Source: Hysterangium stoloniferum (taxonomy: Eukaryota; Basidiomycota; Agaricomycetes; Hysterangiales; Hysterangiaceae). Taken from it: a stretch of DNA of 64,000 bases. Below, in pieces: positions 22,404 to 35,406 of this stretch. Both the position numbers and the translations under genes were made by a program. The DNA lies in assembly GCA_015178975.1 (NCBI GenBank), contig WHVD01000001.1:3844001-3908000 (forward strand), in the 5' to 3' direction. Each line of letters starts with the position of its first letter. Within the stretch, counting starts at the first letter, position 1. The notes beneath the pieces are model-generated. The model did no database searches, was not told the origin of the DNA, and saw only the letters and a list, made by a program, of their open reading frames with translations.

Positions 22404-23095
22404 TGTTAGGATCCCATTGTTTCAGACCCCCACACCTTGCATTTCTCCAAGAAACCCTCATTGTCTTATTATCAGAGCCTCCACTCATGCCATTACACCT
22501 TGCAGCACCCCCAATACTTGTTTATAATGAACTAGCATCCTGTTACATCTCTGCTCCCTCTGCTCCTCCATTCCCATCTCCATGTATACTCCTTATTGCC
22601 ACCTAATATTGTTGTTTAGTACCATACATTAGTTTCTATCACTCCCTACCTTGTCATCACTTCCCTGTGATCCATCCTACACTTCACTTTTCTCATTGGC
22701 CTTCCAATCACCCATCTCAATGTAGCATAAAGCTCTTTCCATGTATACTACAATTAATATTGACTTAGATTAGCCTCTCTTAGTTTTTGACCTTCCTCTC
22801 TCATTACTATATTCTTAAAGAGTGGTCTTTACTTTTAGTGATTTGGCCCTCTGGTTGATTAACTAAGTATTGACTCTTATTCACATCATACTATCCACTC
22901 TGTTTGAAATACCAGAGCACCCTGACAGTTCATGTGAGGGCACAACACATAAGTTGAAGCCAAGCTCCACTACAGTTATAGAGTCAGACCTCCCAACTAG
23001 TATAATCTCTATCATTGGCCCCCTGATTTACTCATTTCCCATCATTGGCCCTCTGACTTAGACCATTCCCCCTCTTCCCAGCTTAGATCTTAACA
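22404..23095 (+). mobile_element. Solo LTR (family A3), TSD GAGGT
   Basis: It starts TGTTAGGATCCC and ends CTTAGATCTTAACA, 692 bp, with GAGGT at 22399-22403 and 23096-23100. The conserved block is at 22936-22964. It is the same family as 29822-31836 and, inverted, 10782-12716 and 27822-28165. Confidence 0.88.
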
Positions 23096-23370
23096 GAGGT
23101 GCACAGTTGAGTTAGAGGTGCATGGTTGAAGATATAGTTTCAGTAATAGGCTTGAGATTGAGTGTTGACTCTTGACCCTCCTGGTACAAGGTCAGCAGAA
23201 GAATTAAAGGACATTGATGTATGGATGATGCTGTTCACAACAGCAGAGATGATACCCAAACCTCAACTTGCACACTATTGCACATAAGGGTTTCTGGGTA
23301 AAAAAGGTTTGTCTTCTTAGCACTTAGTGCACCCACAAGTATACATAACACTTCAAACTAACTATAATTT

Positions 23371-26300
23371 TGTTGTAATTGAAGGGCTACTGCATGCTCC
23401 CAATCACAAGAACAGCCAAGGCCATTACACTATACCACAGGGTCATGAGGTACTGATCATGTCTTACAACCACTTTAATTACCATGTCCTATATTTCTTC
23501 AATATTGTTCATTTCCTCATTTTCTCACCATTAAACTACATACTGTATAAGAACAGCCAAGGCCATTACATTATACCTCAGTCAATTTTCACTGTGTGTT
23601 GACTGAGGTACATTACCCATCTCTAGTTCATCTTCTACAATAGTATTAACTCATCATTTTCTTTATGGTAGATATTATATTTGTCACAGGTTATGGGCCC
23701 CAACCCATGTTGCTGAACTAAACCATTTCTTTCAACCTGAATCAGAACTGAAAGACAACACATACAACATTATTGAAAGTCTGTGTTACACTGAAACTCT
23801 GAACCAATATTATACTTGATCACTGAATTGAATATGTCCACACAACCAGCACTCTTTTCAGCTTCCAGCTGATGAACATTTTGATGGGTGCTGATGGTAC
23901 TCCTGGAAAGAGATGATCTTGTCTGCAGCAAATCTTGTGGAGTGCATGGCTACCTTTACAGAGATATTAAAAAACCCCAAATTTTGACAGCCCAAATGGT
24001 GACAAACTATTGGGGGTCTATGACACCTACACCAGATGAATGGGAACAATAAGATGCCTATGCAAAAGCATGATTGCTCTAAACATCAAGAATCCTCTCA
24101 GCTTTGGAATTAAGTCAACACAGACTACAGCAGATGCTTGGACAGTGTTCACCACCACATATGACACCATTTCTGACATTGACCATCTCACTGCTGAAAC
24201 ACACTATAGTCCATTAAGCATGTAGATGGCACCAACATAACATCACACTTGCCATGCTTTAGGAGGCATGGGAGAGAGAAATTGGGCAGGGCAGTGGGAT
24301 AGATGACTCTGAGTTCTGTATGATTATCCTAGGGTCAATCCCTGGGGAATGGTCTGTATACATCTGTGGATGTCATTGCCAAGCTCACAATGGATGATGC
24401 CACAATAACACACCATAGAAAAGCAGTCATACAGACCAGCAAGCTTTGGCCACAACAGAGCAAAAAGCAGCATGAAACTCACTGATCTACTCAAATCCAG
24501 TGTGCCAAAGAACTGGCCATACTATTGACAGGTGCTTCAAACCTGGGGGAGGAATGGAGGGTCAGTTCCTGTACTGGTGGAGAAAAAAGGGAAATGCTAC
24601 CAGCCAAACCACCCCAAAGGCAGAGCCACAGGCACCCACTGTGAACATTGTACTCATACCCACAGGATCAGTAACAAATACCTCCAGGAGTGATTTTTAT
24701 GCTTTCATGGCTTGAGTGGATGAACCTACCCAAAATAGCATTCTCACATACACTGGTTCAGTAGCTAGTGACTATTATTTCATAAACATCACTAATTTCA
24801 CATCCTACAAGTCTTTTAATGGGAGATGGGGGACAACTGCAATAGCAGATGACACTTTTAGAATCCATGGAGTTGGAACCATTGATAAAAAGATAATCTT
24901 CGAGGGAAGAACAATTAACATTAGATTCATAAATGCATTGCACACACCCAACTTGTCATGTAATCTCCTGTCTATTGGTCATTTTGATAAAGCTGACTGC
25001 CACTCAATTTTCAGAGGAGGGGGAGTAATATTCATTGACAAGGATGCATTAAAACATGATTGTTGATGGCATAGACCTGGGATGTGTGAGGACTATGTAT
25101 ATCATGGGGGAAACATACTCACCACCCTTTTTATACAAATGACAATCACAAACCAGAAATCGGTGAGCATATTTATATCGACTTATGGGTGTTAGATTGG
25201 TTGGGGGAAAATTGTACATGATGATAATTGTTGATGGCTTTTCCAGTTACTTTGAGGGATATTTTCTAGATGAAAAACAAGCAGAAACAACCAGAGATGC
25301 ACTGAAACAGAGTATCACCCTATTAGAATGACAAACCAAGCAGAAAGTTTGATGCAAATACACAGATGAGGGCACTGAGTTTTGCAATACATCGTGGGGC
25401 AATTACCTAACAGTGCAAGGAATAATTTATGAGACTACAACAGCACATTCCTCACCATCCAATGGAGTGGTGGAGTGAGCCCATTGCACCATTATTGACT
25501 GAGTGCAATGCTTCATGAGACAGGACTTCCTCCCTCCATGTGGTGTGAATTAGCATCAACAGTAATGTATCTGCATAACCTCATACCTACAACTTAAAAC
25601 CCATCAATGACACCCTTCGAATTATGGCACCAAAGTAAGCTGAATGTATCCCATCTCTGTCCAATCAGGTGTAGCACATATGTGAAGATACCTGTCAATG
25701 CAAGTAGTGGCTTGAGTAAACTGGATCCATGCTCCACCAAGTGCATGCTTATTGGGTACTTCAGATGAGATGCATATTGACTCTATGACCTTGCAATGTG
25801 ACAAATTCTCCATTTCAGGGGGTGTTATATTTGAGGAAGGCTTAGGTCATAAAATATCAACTTGCTCACCAAATGAAGAGGGATCACATGAACTGTCCTC
25901 TGACAAGCCAGTAAATCAACACATCTCAGACACAACTATGAGTGATTTTCCTGAGGATATGCCTGAGGATACAATCACACCTGCCACAACCATGTTGTCA
26001 AACCCTGCATTACTGTGTTGGTCCACATGTGTATGTATAGCCACTCAAGCAGTGCTAGGCTCACAGGAATCCAGTGTATGACTGAGGAGCAATAAAGGAA
26101 GGCACTATTTGTGCAACAGGTGGAAAATCATCAGGGGCTAACACATTCAATGTTTTTCACACTAATAGACCCATGGATGGGCTACTGGACCCACAAAACT
26201 ACTGGCTCCCTACTCTTACACTGAGGCCATTACACACCCCAATATCTGGGCTGATCCAATTACAAAGGAACTGGCAGTCATGAAGGAATGAAATATTTGG

Positions 26301-27600
26301 GACATTATTGATACCCCCACTGAGGCTTGTTTAATCAAAACCTGCCAGACTTTTGCCAACAAGTATAATGGTGATGGTAATCTAGTCACATGTAAGGCAC
26401 ATCTGGTTACTAAGGGTTTTACACAAATCCCTGGGGTGGATTTCTTCGAAAGATAACTATGTAGTGGATTACCTGAACTCCCATCCACAGGCAATTCCTT
26501 ATATTGAATTACCAGGTGGAGTAACTGTAAGTGGAAAGATAGGCCACCTTAATAGGATGCTATATGGGACTATAGAGTGTACAGTTGGCAGAAGCATTGG
26601 ACAAAGAAATGGGGGGAGCTACAGGTCTAGAGCAGACCCTGCCATCCAGTCAAGACATGCTAACAGGAACATCAATATAACAAGCACCTACACAGATGAT
26701 ACAACAGGTATATAATTGTCAAAGAGGAGGCAGATCGTGGAAAAGAAGAGTTAGGATGGACTTACAATACAAAGGATTCGGGTGATGCCAATTTGGTCCT
26801 TGGAATTTGATGGGGATAGAACAGACAGAACAATCTGTATATCACAGCATGCATATCTCAAGTGCACCCTCAACAGGTTTGGGTTGGCAGATTGTAATGC
26901 CCAAGGTACTCCTCTGCAGCCTGGCCTTGTCCTCACACAAGATATGGCACTGGTCACAAGAGAGGATTGTATTTTCATGGCTGACAAACCCTATCATGAA
27001 TTGCTCAGATCTATCATGTATATGCTCAAATTGTGATGTCTTATGCAATATCAATGCTCTCAAAGTTTACATCAAATCCAGGACAAGCACATTGAAACAC
27101 CCTAAGTCATGCTCTATGCTACATTAAGGTAATAATTGACTATGAAATTACTTATGGAGGAAACTATCAAGCTCTTAACAGTGGGTTATGTGGATGCAGA
27201 TTATGGGGGAGACTCAGAGGATACCCACCACCTCGACCAGCAGTCATTTGGAATGACAATGCTGGTGCTGTATCACTCACAAAGAACCCCAAGCATAATA
27301 CAATGGTGAAGCATATCAATATTCATTATCACTATGTTTGTGATCAAGTCAAGAATGGTGATATCAAGGTATGCCATGTAGCATCAACTAGCAACCTTGC
27401 TGATATGTTCATTAAACCACTCATTCATTTAGTGCATGAGAACAATGCAGTTTACTCCATTTATATGAGCCTTCTCAGCCAGGGGGAGTGTTGTAATTGA
27501 AGAGCTACTGCATGCTCCCAATCACAAGAACAACTAAGTCCATACCACAGGGTCATGACTACTTCCACCTCTAGTTGAGTTGTTGGAACCCTGAGCCACC
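23371..27600 (+). mobile_element. Ty1/copia element (copia-2), full-length but decayed
   Basis: The 5' LTR (23371-23688) starts TGTTGTAATTGAAG and ends TTGTCACA. It is followed by GGTTATGGGCCCC, a tRNA-iMet half-molecule-type primer site. A purine tract AGGGGGAG (27481-27488) precedes the 3' LTR, which begins at 27489 with the same TGTTGTAATTGAAG. Similarity fades after about 27556, so the 3' LTR is truncated or rearranged. The 5' LTR contains an internal repeat ('agaacagccaaggccatta' near 23408 and 23549) and a hairpin at 23573-23613. Confidence 0.85.
23834..27477 (+). pseudogene. Copia-2 gag-pol remains
   Basis: In order on the + strand with many stops and shifts: gag (DEWEQ, then DAYAKAMIALNIKNPLSFGI near 24040-24110); zinc knuckle remnant CQRTGHTIDRCFKPGGG (24500-24550); protease and GAG-pre-integrase region 24716-25066 (RINIRF-like core, then LHTPNLSCNLLSIGHF); integrase fragments 25150-25600. 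RT/RNase H follows: YTDD at 26690-26703 (the catalytic YVDD box) and CISQHAYLKCTLNRFGLAD near 26835-26890. The RNase H end has KNPKHNTMVKHINIHYHYV and VASTSNLADMFIKPL (27280-27420), hallmark copia sequences. The protease DSG triad is not intact. No function remains. Confidence 0.85.
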
Positions 27601-27821
27601 TCCAGTTAAGTTGTTGGCCTTCAAATAGTAATTAATAAATTACTAGAGTATTATTTACCTTTAGTTTGGAATTAGGAATATGTTTCTAATTTCTCCTGGG
27701 TTTGAGCATAAACAAATACTGAGAATATTTATATAAGGTCTTTAAGCACTAAATTAATATCCTGATAAGTTAGTATCACAGTAGATCTAGTAGGTTAGTT
27801 TAAACAAATCATATATTAGTG

Positions 27822-28165
27822 TTAAGATCTAAGGAAAGGGGTTAAGAGGGGGCTCTATGTTGGGGGGCTGATGATAGAGATTGTACTAGTCAGGAGGTCC
27901 AATTTTATAAAACAGGTGGAGCTTGGCTTCAAAGTATGTGTTGCACCGTCATATGAACTATTACTGTTAGAGTGCTCTGGTATTTCAAACAGAGCAGAAA
28001 GTACAATACGAACTGAAGACAACACTTAGCTTACTCAACTGGAGGGGCAATATGCTAAGAGTCATAAGGTAGAGGGTTGCAGCTTGCCAATGATGCCTTA
28101 GAGGGTATTAGAGAGGGAGTAAGAAGACTGAAGACTAAATGGGGGTAATCTAAGTTGATATTTGA
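27822..28165 (-). mobile_element. Family A3 LTR, truncated
   Basis: It begins TGTTAAGATCTAAGG like the LTR at 10782. It contains the conserved block (27922-27951) and the following 'gtatttcaaacagagcag' region. The other terminus (GGATCCTAACA) is absent; similarity ends near 28165. Confidence 0.65.
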
Positions 28166-28634
28166 ACTCTGGCCACCCATCTTTAGGTTCTTTTTGGACA
28201 CTCTTAGTTTGGTGCCCTGCATACACAAACTACTTTTAGAGTTCCACTTAACACCTCAGTCTGGTACCTCCATGCTTGTGACTACCCCTTTTTAGAAGCA
28301 TCTGTTGGTAGCAGCATCCCAATGCAATTTCATGATTCCTTGGAACCCTCAATACACAACATACTGAACACATTAGAATTTCTTCCTCCTCATTTCTTTG
28401 GCAAGCCCATTACTCACTTCTCTTCAACCTTACCTGCATTGTTTTTTGGCACACCAACTTATGTATGGCTAGATGATGGGATGTCTGCCTTAAGAGAGGA
28501 CCAGCAATCATGCACCCAGCAACCAGCATATCGGACCCCTGATACTTTGCCAACCACCTGTCTTCTAGTCCCCTTGACAGTTTTTTTTTTCACACACTAT
28601 CAGACTCCTAATAAAATCAACTCAATAATGATGC
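28166..28634. other. No recognised gene
   Basis: A 136-codon frame (28322-28732 +) spans this stretch but ends inside the adjacent solo LTR and has no recognisable domain or splice signals. I do not call it. Confidence 0.5.
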
Positions 28635-29065
28635 TGTCACGAATTGATTATTCTTCAAGAAAGTTGAATAATATTCTACTAATCGAACTTGAAAGCCTCG
28701 TTCGACAAAGTATATATTCACCCTGTCGATGAAGTAAGAGGCTAATACCAGTCACGAGAACTCACGGAAGTATTTGTCGAAGAAGTTATGACAAGATAGA
28801 TTACTAATATCACTAATATACAGATATTTCAACTGACTTCCCTCGCTCCTTTCATAGCCCTTTTATGCTTTTCTTCATATCACTATGACTATGTTATGAA
28901 CTAATATTGAAATCATACATGACATCAAAGTGAGACATGTTGAAAGAGATTTGATATTGTCGAATAATGTTCGGGTTTGTCAAGTCGAATTTGATGCGTC
29001 AAAGAGTTGTCGAATATTACCTTTGATTGTTTGTGACAATGTTGTGACTTGTGACAGTTGTGACA
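28635..29065 (+). mobile_element. Solo LTR (single-copy here), TSD GATGC
   Basis: It starts TGTCACGAATTG and ends CAGTTGTGACA, 431 bp, with exact GATGC duplications at 28630-28634 and 29066-29070. Its sequence is not found elsewhere in the window and it does not show the conserved family A block. Several 'gtcgaa' words are repeated inside it. Orientation is arbitrary. Confidence 0.85.
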
Positions 29066-29319
29066 GATGCCTTGTAGGCATTACCCTATTATCTTTTTAG
29101 ATCTCAGTCCTTCAGTACCCTGATACCCCTGGATTCATTACCATTACTCCTCATCACCTACCTCTCTTCTTAGTTTCCCCTTTTTCAGACCCCTGACTTT
29201 CCCATTTTTCCTTACAATGACTTTTGAAGTTTTGAATAATTTATAATTAGTCTTTCTAATCTAGAGCATTAATTTGAGGCACCTCCTGCTCCTACACTTT
29301 GACTTGCTTCAAATGGCAC

Positions 29320-29650
29320 CTCTACCTCCACTGGTACCCCCCAGACACAAATGAGTGAATGATAGATTCACCAGTGCATACTATGGACCCACAACTACAC
29401 AGATTGTAGCTAATGTGCTGAGTCACTAAATCTAACAAACCCTTGCCCTTCATGTCATTAGTGGCCTTCCTCTTTGCCACTAATACTGCCTGACAACCCT
29501 CCTCCTCCTTCTGCTTCTGCTCAGCAGTCTCCTGTTTGAGCTGTAACCATTGTCACTCCTCAGCCTCTTGTAGTTGCTGGCAAAGTTTCTCAACATTGTC
29601 CTCTTCAATAAGGCTTGGTAGGAAAAGAGGTGGGGACATTGGGAGTGAAG
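29320..29650 (-). pseudogene. Coiled-coil coding remnant, probably gag-like
   Basis: The minus strand reads LIEEDNVEKLCQQLQEAEE, a stop, then QWLQLKQETAEQKQKEEEG and VLVAKRKATNDMKGKGLLD. This is a charged coiled-coil-like stretch with heptad-like E/K/Q/L content, followed by a KRKA basic patch. Its surroundings are LTR debris. A gag-like protein of a retroelement is plausible but not proven. Confidence 0.35.
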
Positions 29651-30067
29651 ACAAGATGCAATGAATTTATTTCACATTTTTTTGAATTTTTATATTTCAC
29701 TAGCACCTGTTTTGACTAACAGGCCATAGACATGAATATTTCAAAAGAAGTGAGTACACAAGTCATACTGATGTCATTTTCTAGAAGGGTCTTGAAAAGT
29801 CTCTACCTAATGGGGGGATACTGTTAGGATCCCCATTGTTTAGGATCCCTGCAACTTGTTTTGGACCCAATGCCCTTTGTCATCTCACTGTCAAGAACCC
29901 CCACCCATGGTATCACCACCTGTGGTACCCCCAACACTTGTTTCATTATGGTGTTGACCCTTTCAGGTTTCCATTCTGTCTCCATTCCATTTGCTCTCCC
30001 ATCACCATCTCCCTGTACACATCTCACTTGCCACCTCAGTACCCTTTTAGTATTGTTTAGTACTTTA

Positions 30068-31368
30068 CAGTGACTTCAAAAACCCTTTCCATGTTGATCC
30101 CAAAGCAGTGTTTGAAGAACACCGCCTTACAGCGTGGGAATTACACTTAGCTTTGGTGGAGTCATACATAGTACATCCTCTTGGCTACAGTGTTGCTCCC
30201 TGGGTCACGTGATTCTGATCACAGGGTGTAGAGATATGATTAATTTAAAACAGCAATACCATGGAAAGGGTTTTTGCACTTTTGAACTGATGACTAGGAT
30301 CTCAGTCAAATCATAGAATAATGGCTATTATTTGTTGGTACAAATAGATATATACATGTAAATAGTATGTCTGAGTTTAAAAAGTTCTCACACTTCCTTC
30401 CACACTTCTTGATTCCTAACCACCACCATGGTCAGATCCCTCTCTCTTACTCAACAAAATACCATCCTCTCCTTGCTTGATTCTGGCCACTCTGGTGAAG
30501 CTATTGCCAAGAGAACTGGTGTTAGCCCATCTGCCATATCCAAACTTCGCTCCAAACATTGTTCTCTCCTTCCCAAAGCTGTTGGGGGTCGTCCCTCAAA
30601 GCTTTCTCCTACAAATATTCAACATGCTCAGCATCTCATCACCTCTGGCAAAGCTGAAAATGCTGTCCAAGTGACCAAAGCCCTTACCAACATTATGAAC
30701 CAGCCCCTCTCTGCCAGTACAGTTCACCTCCACTTGAAGAAAGCTGGTATGAAGGTTGTGGTCAAGTCAAACTGTCCCCTTCTTTCCACTATGGTCTCAA
30801 TCCTTCTGACATCATCTTTCAGCAAGATAATGACCCTAAGCATACCTGCAGGCTGGTCAAGAACTGGCTAGAAGAGCAAGAATTCAGGACTATGGTTTGG
30901 CCTGCACAGTCCCCAGACCTGAATCCTATTGAACATCTCTGGGGTTGTCTCAAGAGAAGGCTTGCAGAGCATGAAAACCCCCCCAATGGAATTCATGAAT
31001 TGTGGGAAAGGATTCAAGTGGAGTGGGCTAGAATACCAGTTGAGGAGTGTCAGAAATTGATTGAAAGCATGCCTAGAAGGGTTCAGGCAGTGCTTAAAGC
31101 AACAGGTGGTTATACCAAATACTGATAATATGTAAATACCCTGTTCAGTTCAAAAGTGCAAAAACCCTTTCCATGGTATCGCTGTTTTAAATTAATCATA
31201 TCTCTATGCCCTGTGATCAGAATCACGTGACCCAGGGAGCAATATTGTAGCCAAGAGGATGTGCTATGTATGACTCCACCAAATCTAAGCGTAATTCCTA
31301 CGCTGTAAGGCAGTGTTCTTCAAACACTGCATTTGGGGTCAACATGGAAAGGGTTTTTGAGGTCACTG
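30068..31368 (+). mobile_element. Tc1/mariner element with ~220 bp TIRs, TA target duplication
   Basis: The termini CAGTGACTTC and GAGGTCACTG are flanked by TA at 30066-30067 and 31369-31370. The TIRs cover about 30068-30287 and 31147-31368 with few differences, so the insertion is fairly recent. Each TIR carries the word AAACCCTTTCCATG near its outer end and its inverse CATGGAAAGGGTTT near its inner end. This is likely a paired transposase-binding site and gives each TIR its own hairpin potential. Confidence 0.92.
30428..31125 (+). pseudogene. Tc1-type (DD34E) transposase with internal deletion
   Basis: The N-terminal frame 30428-30790 has helix-turn-helix content: LTQQNTILSLLDSGHSGEAI followed by AKRTGVSPSAISKLRSKH, then GGRPSKLSP as in Tc1 relatives. 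After VVVKSNCPLLS the sequence jumps to a second frame with IIFQQDNDPKHT (second catalytic Asp), MVWPAQSPDLNPIEHLWG (catalytic Glu, 34 residues after that Asp) and a C-terminal tail ending GGYTKY at 31125. The segment carrying the first catalytic Asp (SDETK in the remnant at 1985-2134) is missing, along with frame continuity. The product cannot be active. TIRs are intact, so it could be mobilised in trans. Confidence 0.88.
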
Positions 31369-31836
31369 TACATTTATTCTCCCCACCTTATCATCAACTT
31401 CGTATGATCTGTTTCACCTTTTGCTTCTTGGATCAGCCCTCCAGTCATCCATCTCATTGTAGTATAAAACCTTCTTCATGTACATATGCTACATCTCCTT
31501 AGTTTGAAATTAGATTACCCTCTACTCAGTCTCAGTCTCTTTCCTCCCTTCTTAATACCCTTGAAGACATTCTTCAGCAAGCTGCAAACTCTTACCCTAT
31601 TATTCTTAGTACTTCAGCCTACTGGTTGATTGAGCTAAGTGTTGATCTTCACCTTTATTGTACTATCCACTCTGTTTAAAATACCAGAGCACTCTAACAG
31701 TCCATGTGAAGGCACAACACATAATTGAAGCCAAGCTCCACTATGTTTATAGAGTTGGACCTCCCAACTAGTACAATCTCTATCATCAGCCCCCTGACTT
31801 AGAGGCCTCCTTCCCCCATTTGCTTAGATCTTAACA

Positions 31837-34070
31837 GGTATAGACAGTATGAACAATACTTTGGAGGGCTGGAGATATTATCATGCAAGTAAATCAAAGA
31901 CAGGAGGGGGATTCTAAGCCAATATTTGAACTGAAGAATAGTAGTTTATATGACTGATGCTTTACACTAAAGAAATCAATATAAAAAAGGTGAGTGGAAT
32001 GGAGAGCAGAAATGAAATATGACAGCAAGACACTGGGGTCTGAAGACATGAGAGTCATTGTTATGATGTGGCAAAGTAAGTGGCAACACAGACAGAGATG
32101 GGGGTGCAATGTGGAGTGGAACATTGTTAACAGTGGGAGAAGAGGTGCTAGGGGAACAGAAGGCTAAGGTGGAGGACTGAATGGTTAGTACACACTGTTC
32201 TTAACTGACAACTCCAGTTTCTAGAGACAAGTGGAGCTTGGCTTTAACTTATGTGTGCCTTTGCACAACACTGTCTGGGTGCTTATTTCAGGAAAAAACC
32301 CAGAAGTACATTATAGAGATAATGACACTTGGCTGGGAACTGGGGGTCCAGAGTCCAAGGTCACAAGAGGATCAAGTCTCAGTCTGGCTGAGGACTAGAC
32401 TACACAGGCAGAGGAGAATACTATGTGGGTACCTTAGTCAATATTTGAACTAAAGAGCAGTAAAATACAGGAGAGGGATTTTATACTAAGTAGAGATGGG
32501 GAAACAGAATGATATGGAGGAGGCTGATAATAGGATTACAAGTATTGGCAAGCCAGGTGGAAATAGAGAAATGATGCAACAGATCAAAAAGACAAAGCAC
32601 AAGATAAAACAGAAACAATAAGAGCTTAGGGAGACAGATGATAATGAAAATCTACACTTAATGTATTGTTCAGGGACCAAAGGTTGGCCAATAGTGGTAG
32701 GACTTGGCTTTAGCTAATGTTCTGTACCATCACAAACAGTTCAATTGCCCTTTATTTCAAACAAGTAGGAACTTAATGTATTCTCAAGAACCAAAGTTGC
32801 TCCTAAGAATAGAAGTCAAGTCAATATCATTGGAGCTGATAAAAGCCCAAGATTAGAGTGGGAGACAAATAATAGACAAGTCTAAGTGAATATTTGGATC
32901 AGACTGTAATTATGGTTCTATATGGACTATATAGACCTTTGAGTTATTTGTACTACTAATCCAGACATACAATAGAGCAAAACAAGAGGCAAGCACAATT
33001 GAGAGAACAACAAGAACAATAAGACATGTTGGGAAGGGATCTTGAGTTCTGAAGATATGCCCTGTCACAGGGATCAGAGTTATAAATTGGTCTGATATCA
33101 AGTGCAGAGTTGGGGCCAAGGTGAGGCCCCAGCATCATCCAACTCTTTGAACCAGTCTGTTCTGTCAACATCACTGATGTATTGCTGTCCTCTGTGACAT
33201 GGGCAGCAGGTGGCTTCTTTGCATTTCTGACTTTCTGGGGTTCTGAGCCTTGGATAATTTGTTCTCTGATTTTTGGAACATGTAGGTAGCATCATAAAAG
33301 GAAATTTTGAGGATGTATAGGAAAAGTCATTGAGTTCAGCACTTGACCAAGAAAGGCAGTGGATGGGTGCTTCACATTTACATAAAGGTTAATACCTGAC
33401 CAAGTCCTCAAGTCCAAATTTTTGAAATTCACCAAATGCTGGGAAAAGCTTGGAATAAATAAATAGTGGATTTTGATATAAAATTTTAGAAGTTTATAAC
33501 ATCTTAGACAGGTTTTATTCTACAATTTCAAGGTTATATAATTATTAAAGACATGCATCTCTATTACATCATGTTGTTACAATTCAATTATCTGAAGTAT
33601 TAATTAAGCCCTTGTTGTCATCACTATGGGCTTGGCCACACTTACACAAGGGTGCTGATTCTTAGTGACTATTCTCTTATGTTCATTAGCAACTGGCTAC
33701 TCCAGATGCATTTACATATATAATGGAGTTTGGCTTCAACTTTTGTGTTGCACCCTCTATTGGAGGATAGAGGACTAGCCAGAAATTGAACTTGGTGTTA
33801 CATTCCATTCCCAGATACCTCAATCCTCCATAAATTCCCAATACAACTTCCATCCATGGAACAGTATTAGATCCCATACTTCCAAACCTCATCCATTGTT
33901 CTGTATTTGGTAATTTGTCCACAATTATTGTTCACCTGTTTCCTTATTATGTTCCCATTTCAGAACCCTCATTCCTAATCCTGTCTTATTGTGATCCTAG
34001 TTCATAGTACAATAGTGTTAACATCTATATTAGCCCAGTGCATTTGTACTTACACCTCAGATCTGATATT
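31837..34070. other. Decayed LTR debris, no gene
   Basis: Three inverted forms of the conserved block lie at 32237-32266, 32703-32731 and 33729-33757, each followed by '...tatttca' text as in other family A LTRs. Termini are lost. I see no protein domain. Confidence 0.55.
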
Positions 34071-35400
34071 GACTTAGTTTCTTATTCCTTCCATCTTACT
34101 GTACACTCAATATTTGGAACTCTTTGGAACTCTGAATATCCATAATCTTCTAGTGTAAATTCCTCCTCAGAAATTAAGGACATCCTGAGCCTTTGTGTAG
34201 GGGTGCAGCGCATAAGCTGAAGCAAACATCCTGACCCTATCCAGAAGATTTTGAGTCCCAGTTGTTTCCCAATAGTTCTGGAATAAGTTCCCAACATGAC
34301 ACTTAACACCTGGGACCATCTGTAATCTAGACTAAATGCTCTACCACTGAGGTACCAACCCTTTAGGTGCTCAGTATTGAAATCAACCATAAAGTATATT
34401 GCCATTGAAAACTGATACTGTGAGAGAATGTCACACATCGGCACTGCTCTAAAGCTGAGCCTAGGCTGTCAACCAACCATATCCAACACCCTCTGTAAGG
34501 GTGACCTCACACAATACTAGTAGAGGTCTGATCCTTCTGGTAGGTCAGTCAATTTGTATCCACCCTGGGATTGGTATGCCTTTGGATCTCCCAGTGCTAG
34601 TATTGTGTGAGATCCATGTTCTTTACACTTCAAGGATGACTGAATCATTGTGATCACTGCCATACCCAATGATATTTTTTTGGTCACTGATGTTTTACTG
34701 TATTTTATTTTCATTTCATTTATTTATTTAATTTCATATTCAGGATGCACTCTATGTAAGATAATACATACTAAGTTAAAGATTCATCTGATCTCTATCA
34801 GGAATTGTGTCTTTGCATTGGCAGGGTAGCAGGACAAGACTCATGGAGTACATTTGTTTTTTGACATGTGTTCTATAGAGGTATTATAAGAGGGGTAGAA
34901 GGAATGGGGAGAGTAGGAAAGTTGGTAGATTAATGTGCACATTCCATTAATCAACTAGAAGGGCACTGAAAAGGTCTTTGAAACTACTGGAGTCATTTAT
35001 AAAACAGAAGAGCTTTAGAATTGCTTCCTCATCTCACAGGAGCTTCAGGAGAGTAAATAGGGAGTGGGGTAAATCAGATCTTATCCTGTTTTGTAGTGTT
35101 TAATGACTCTGACAGGACATGATGAAGTGAAGACCATTCATTGGCTTTCTGGCAGAGGGAGACAGTGGGAATGGAAGTTTCTTCATGTGGTGAAGGTGCT
35201 TATTGTGAGGGGCACAACTGCCCTTAATTGAGTGAGAATGTTCTGTTGTCACCCATCAAAGTTATTTCATGTTTGGGAGACCCAAACCTGGGTAAGTCTC
35301 CTGTGTTTTCAGAAAGCCGTCTTCTATACTGAATGCTACTTCCTCATTTGCCTGCTGGAAACACCATTAGAAGAAAATATTTTTGTTAAAAGTATAGAAA
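34071..35400. other. LTR debris and AT-rich DNA
   Basis: A sense copy of the conserved block lies at 34198-34226. A 16-bp inverted repeat is listed separately. The remainder to 35400 is without recognisable genes. Confidence 0.5.
34505..34612. repeat. Inverted repeat, 15-16 bp arms
   Basis: CTCACACAATACTAG near 34505-34520 and CTAGTATTGTGTGAG near 34596-34611 are exact reverse complements about 75 bp apart. They could be the ends of a tiny element or a hairpin; no flanking duplication is clear. Confidence 0.55.
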
Positions 35401-35406
35401 ATGAAT

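Larger units (their letters stand above)
29822..31836 (+). mobile_element. Family A3 solo LTR split by a Tc1/mariner element
   Basis: It starts TGTTAGGATCC and ends GCTTAGATCTTAACA. Without the 1.3 kb insert at 30068-31368 it is about 712 bp, matching the 692 bp relative at 22404. The conserved block is at 31708-31735. Flanks GATAC and GGTAT are only partly alike, so the LTR is old or its TSD has decayed. Confidence 0.8.

Noticed and set aside
28322..28732. 136-codon open frame
   Set aside because: It ends inside a solo LTR with its own target duplication and has no domain, so the frame is fortuitous.
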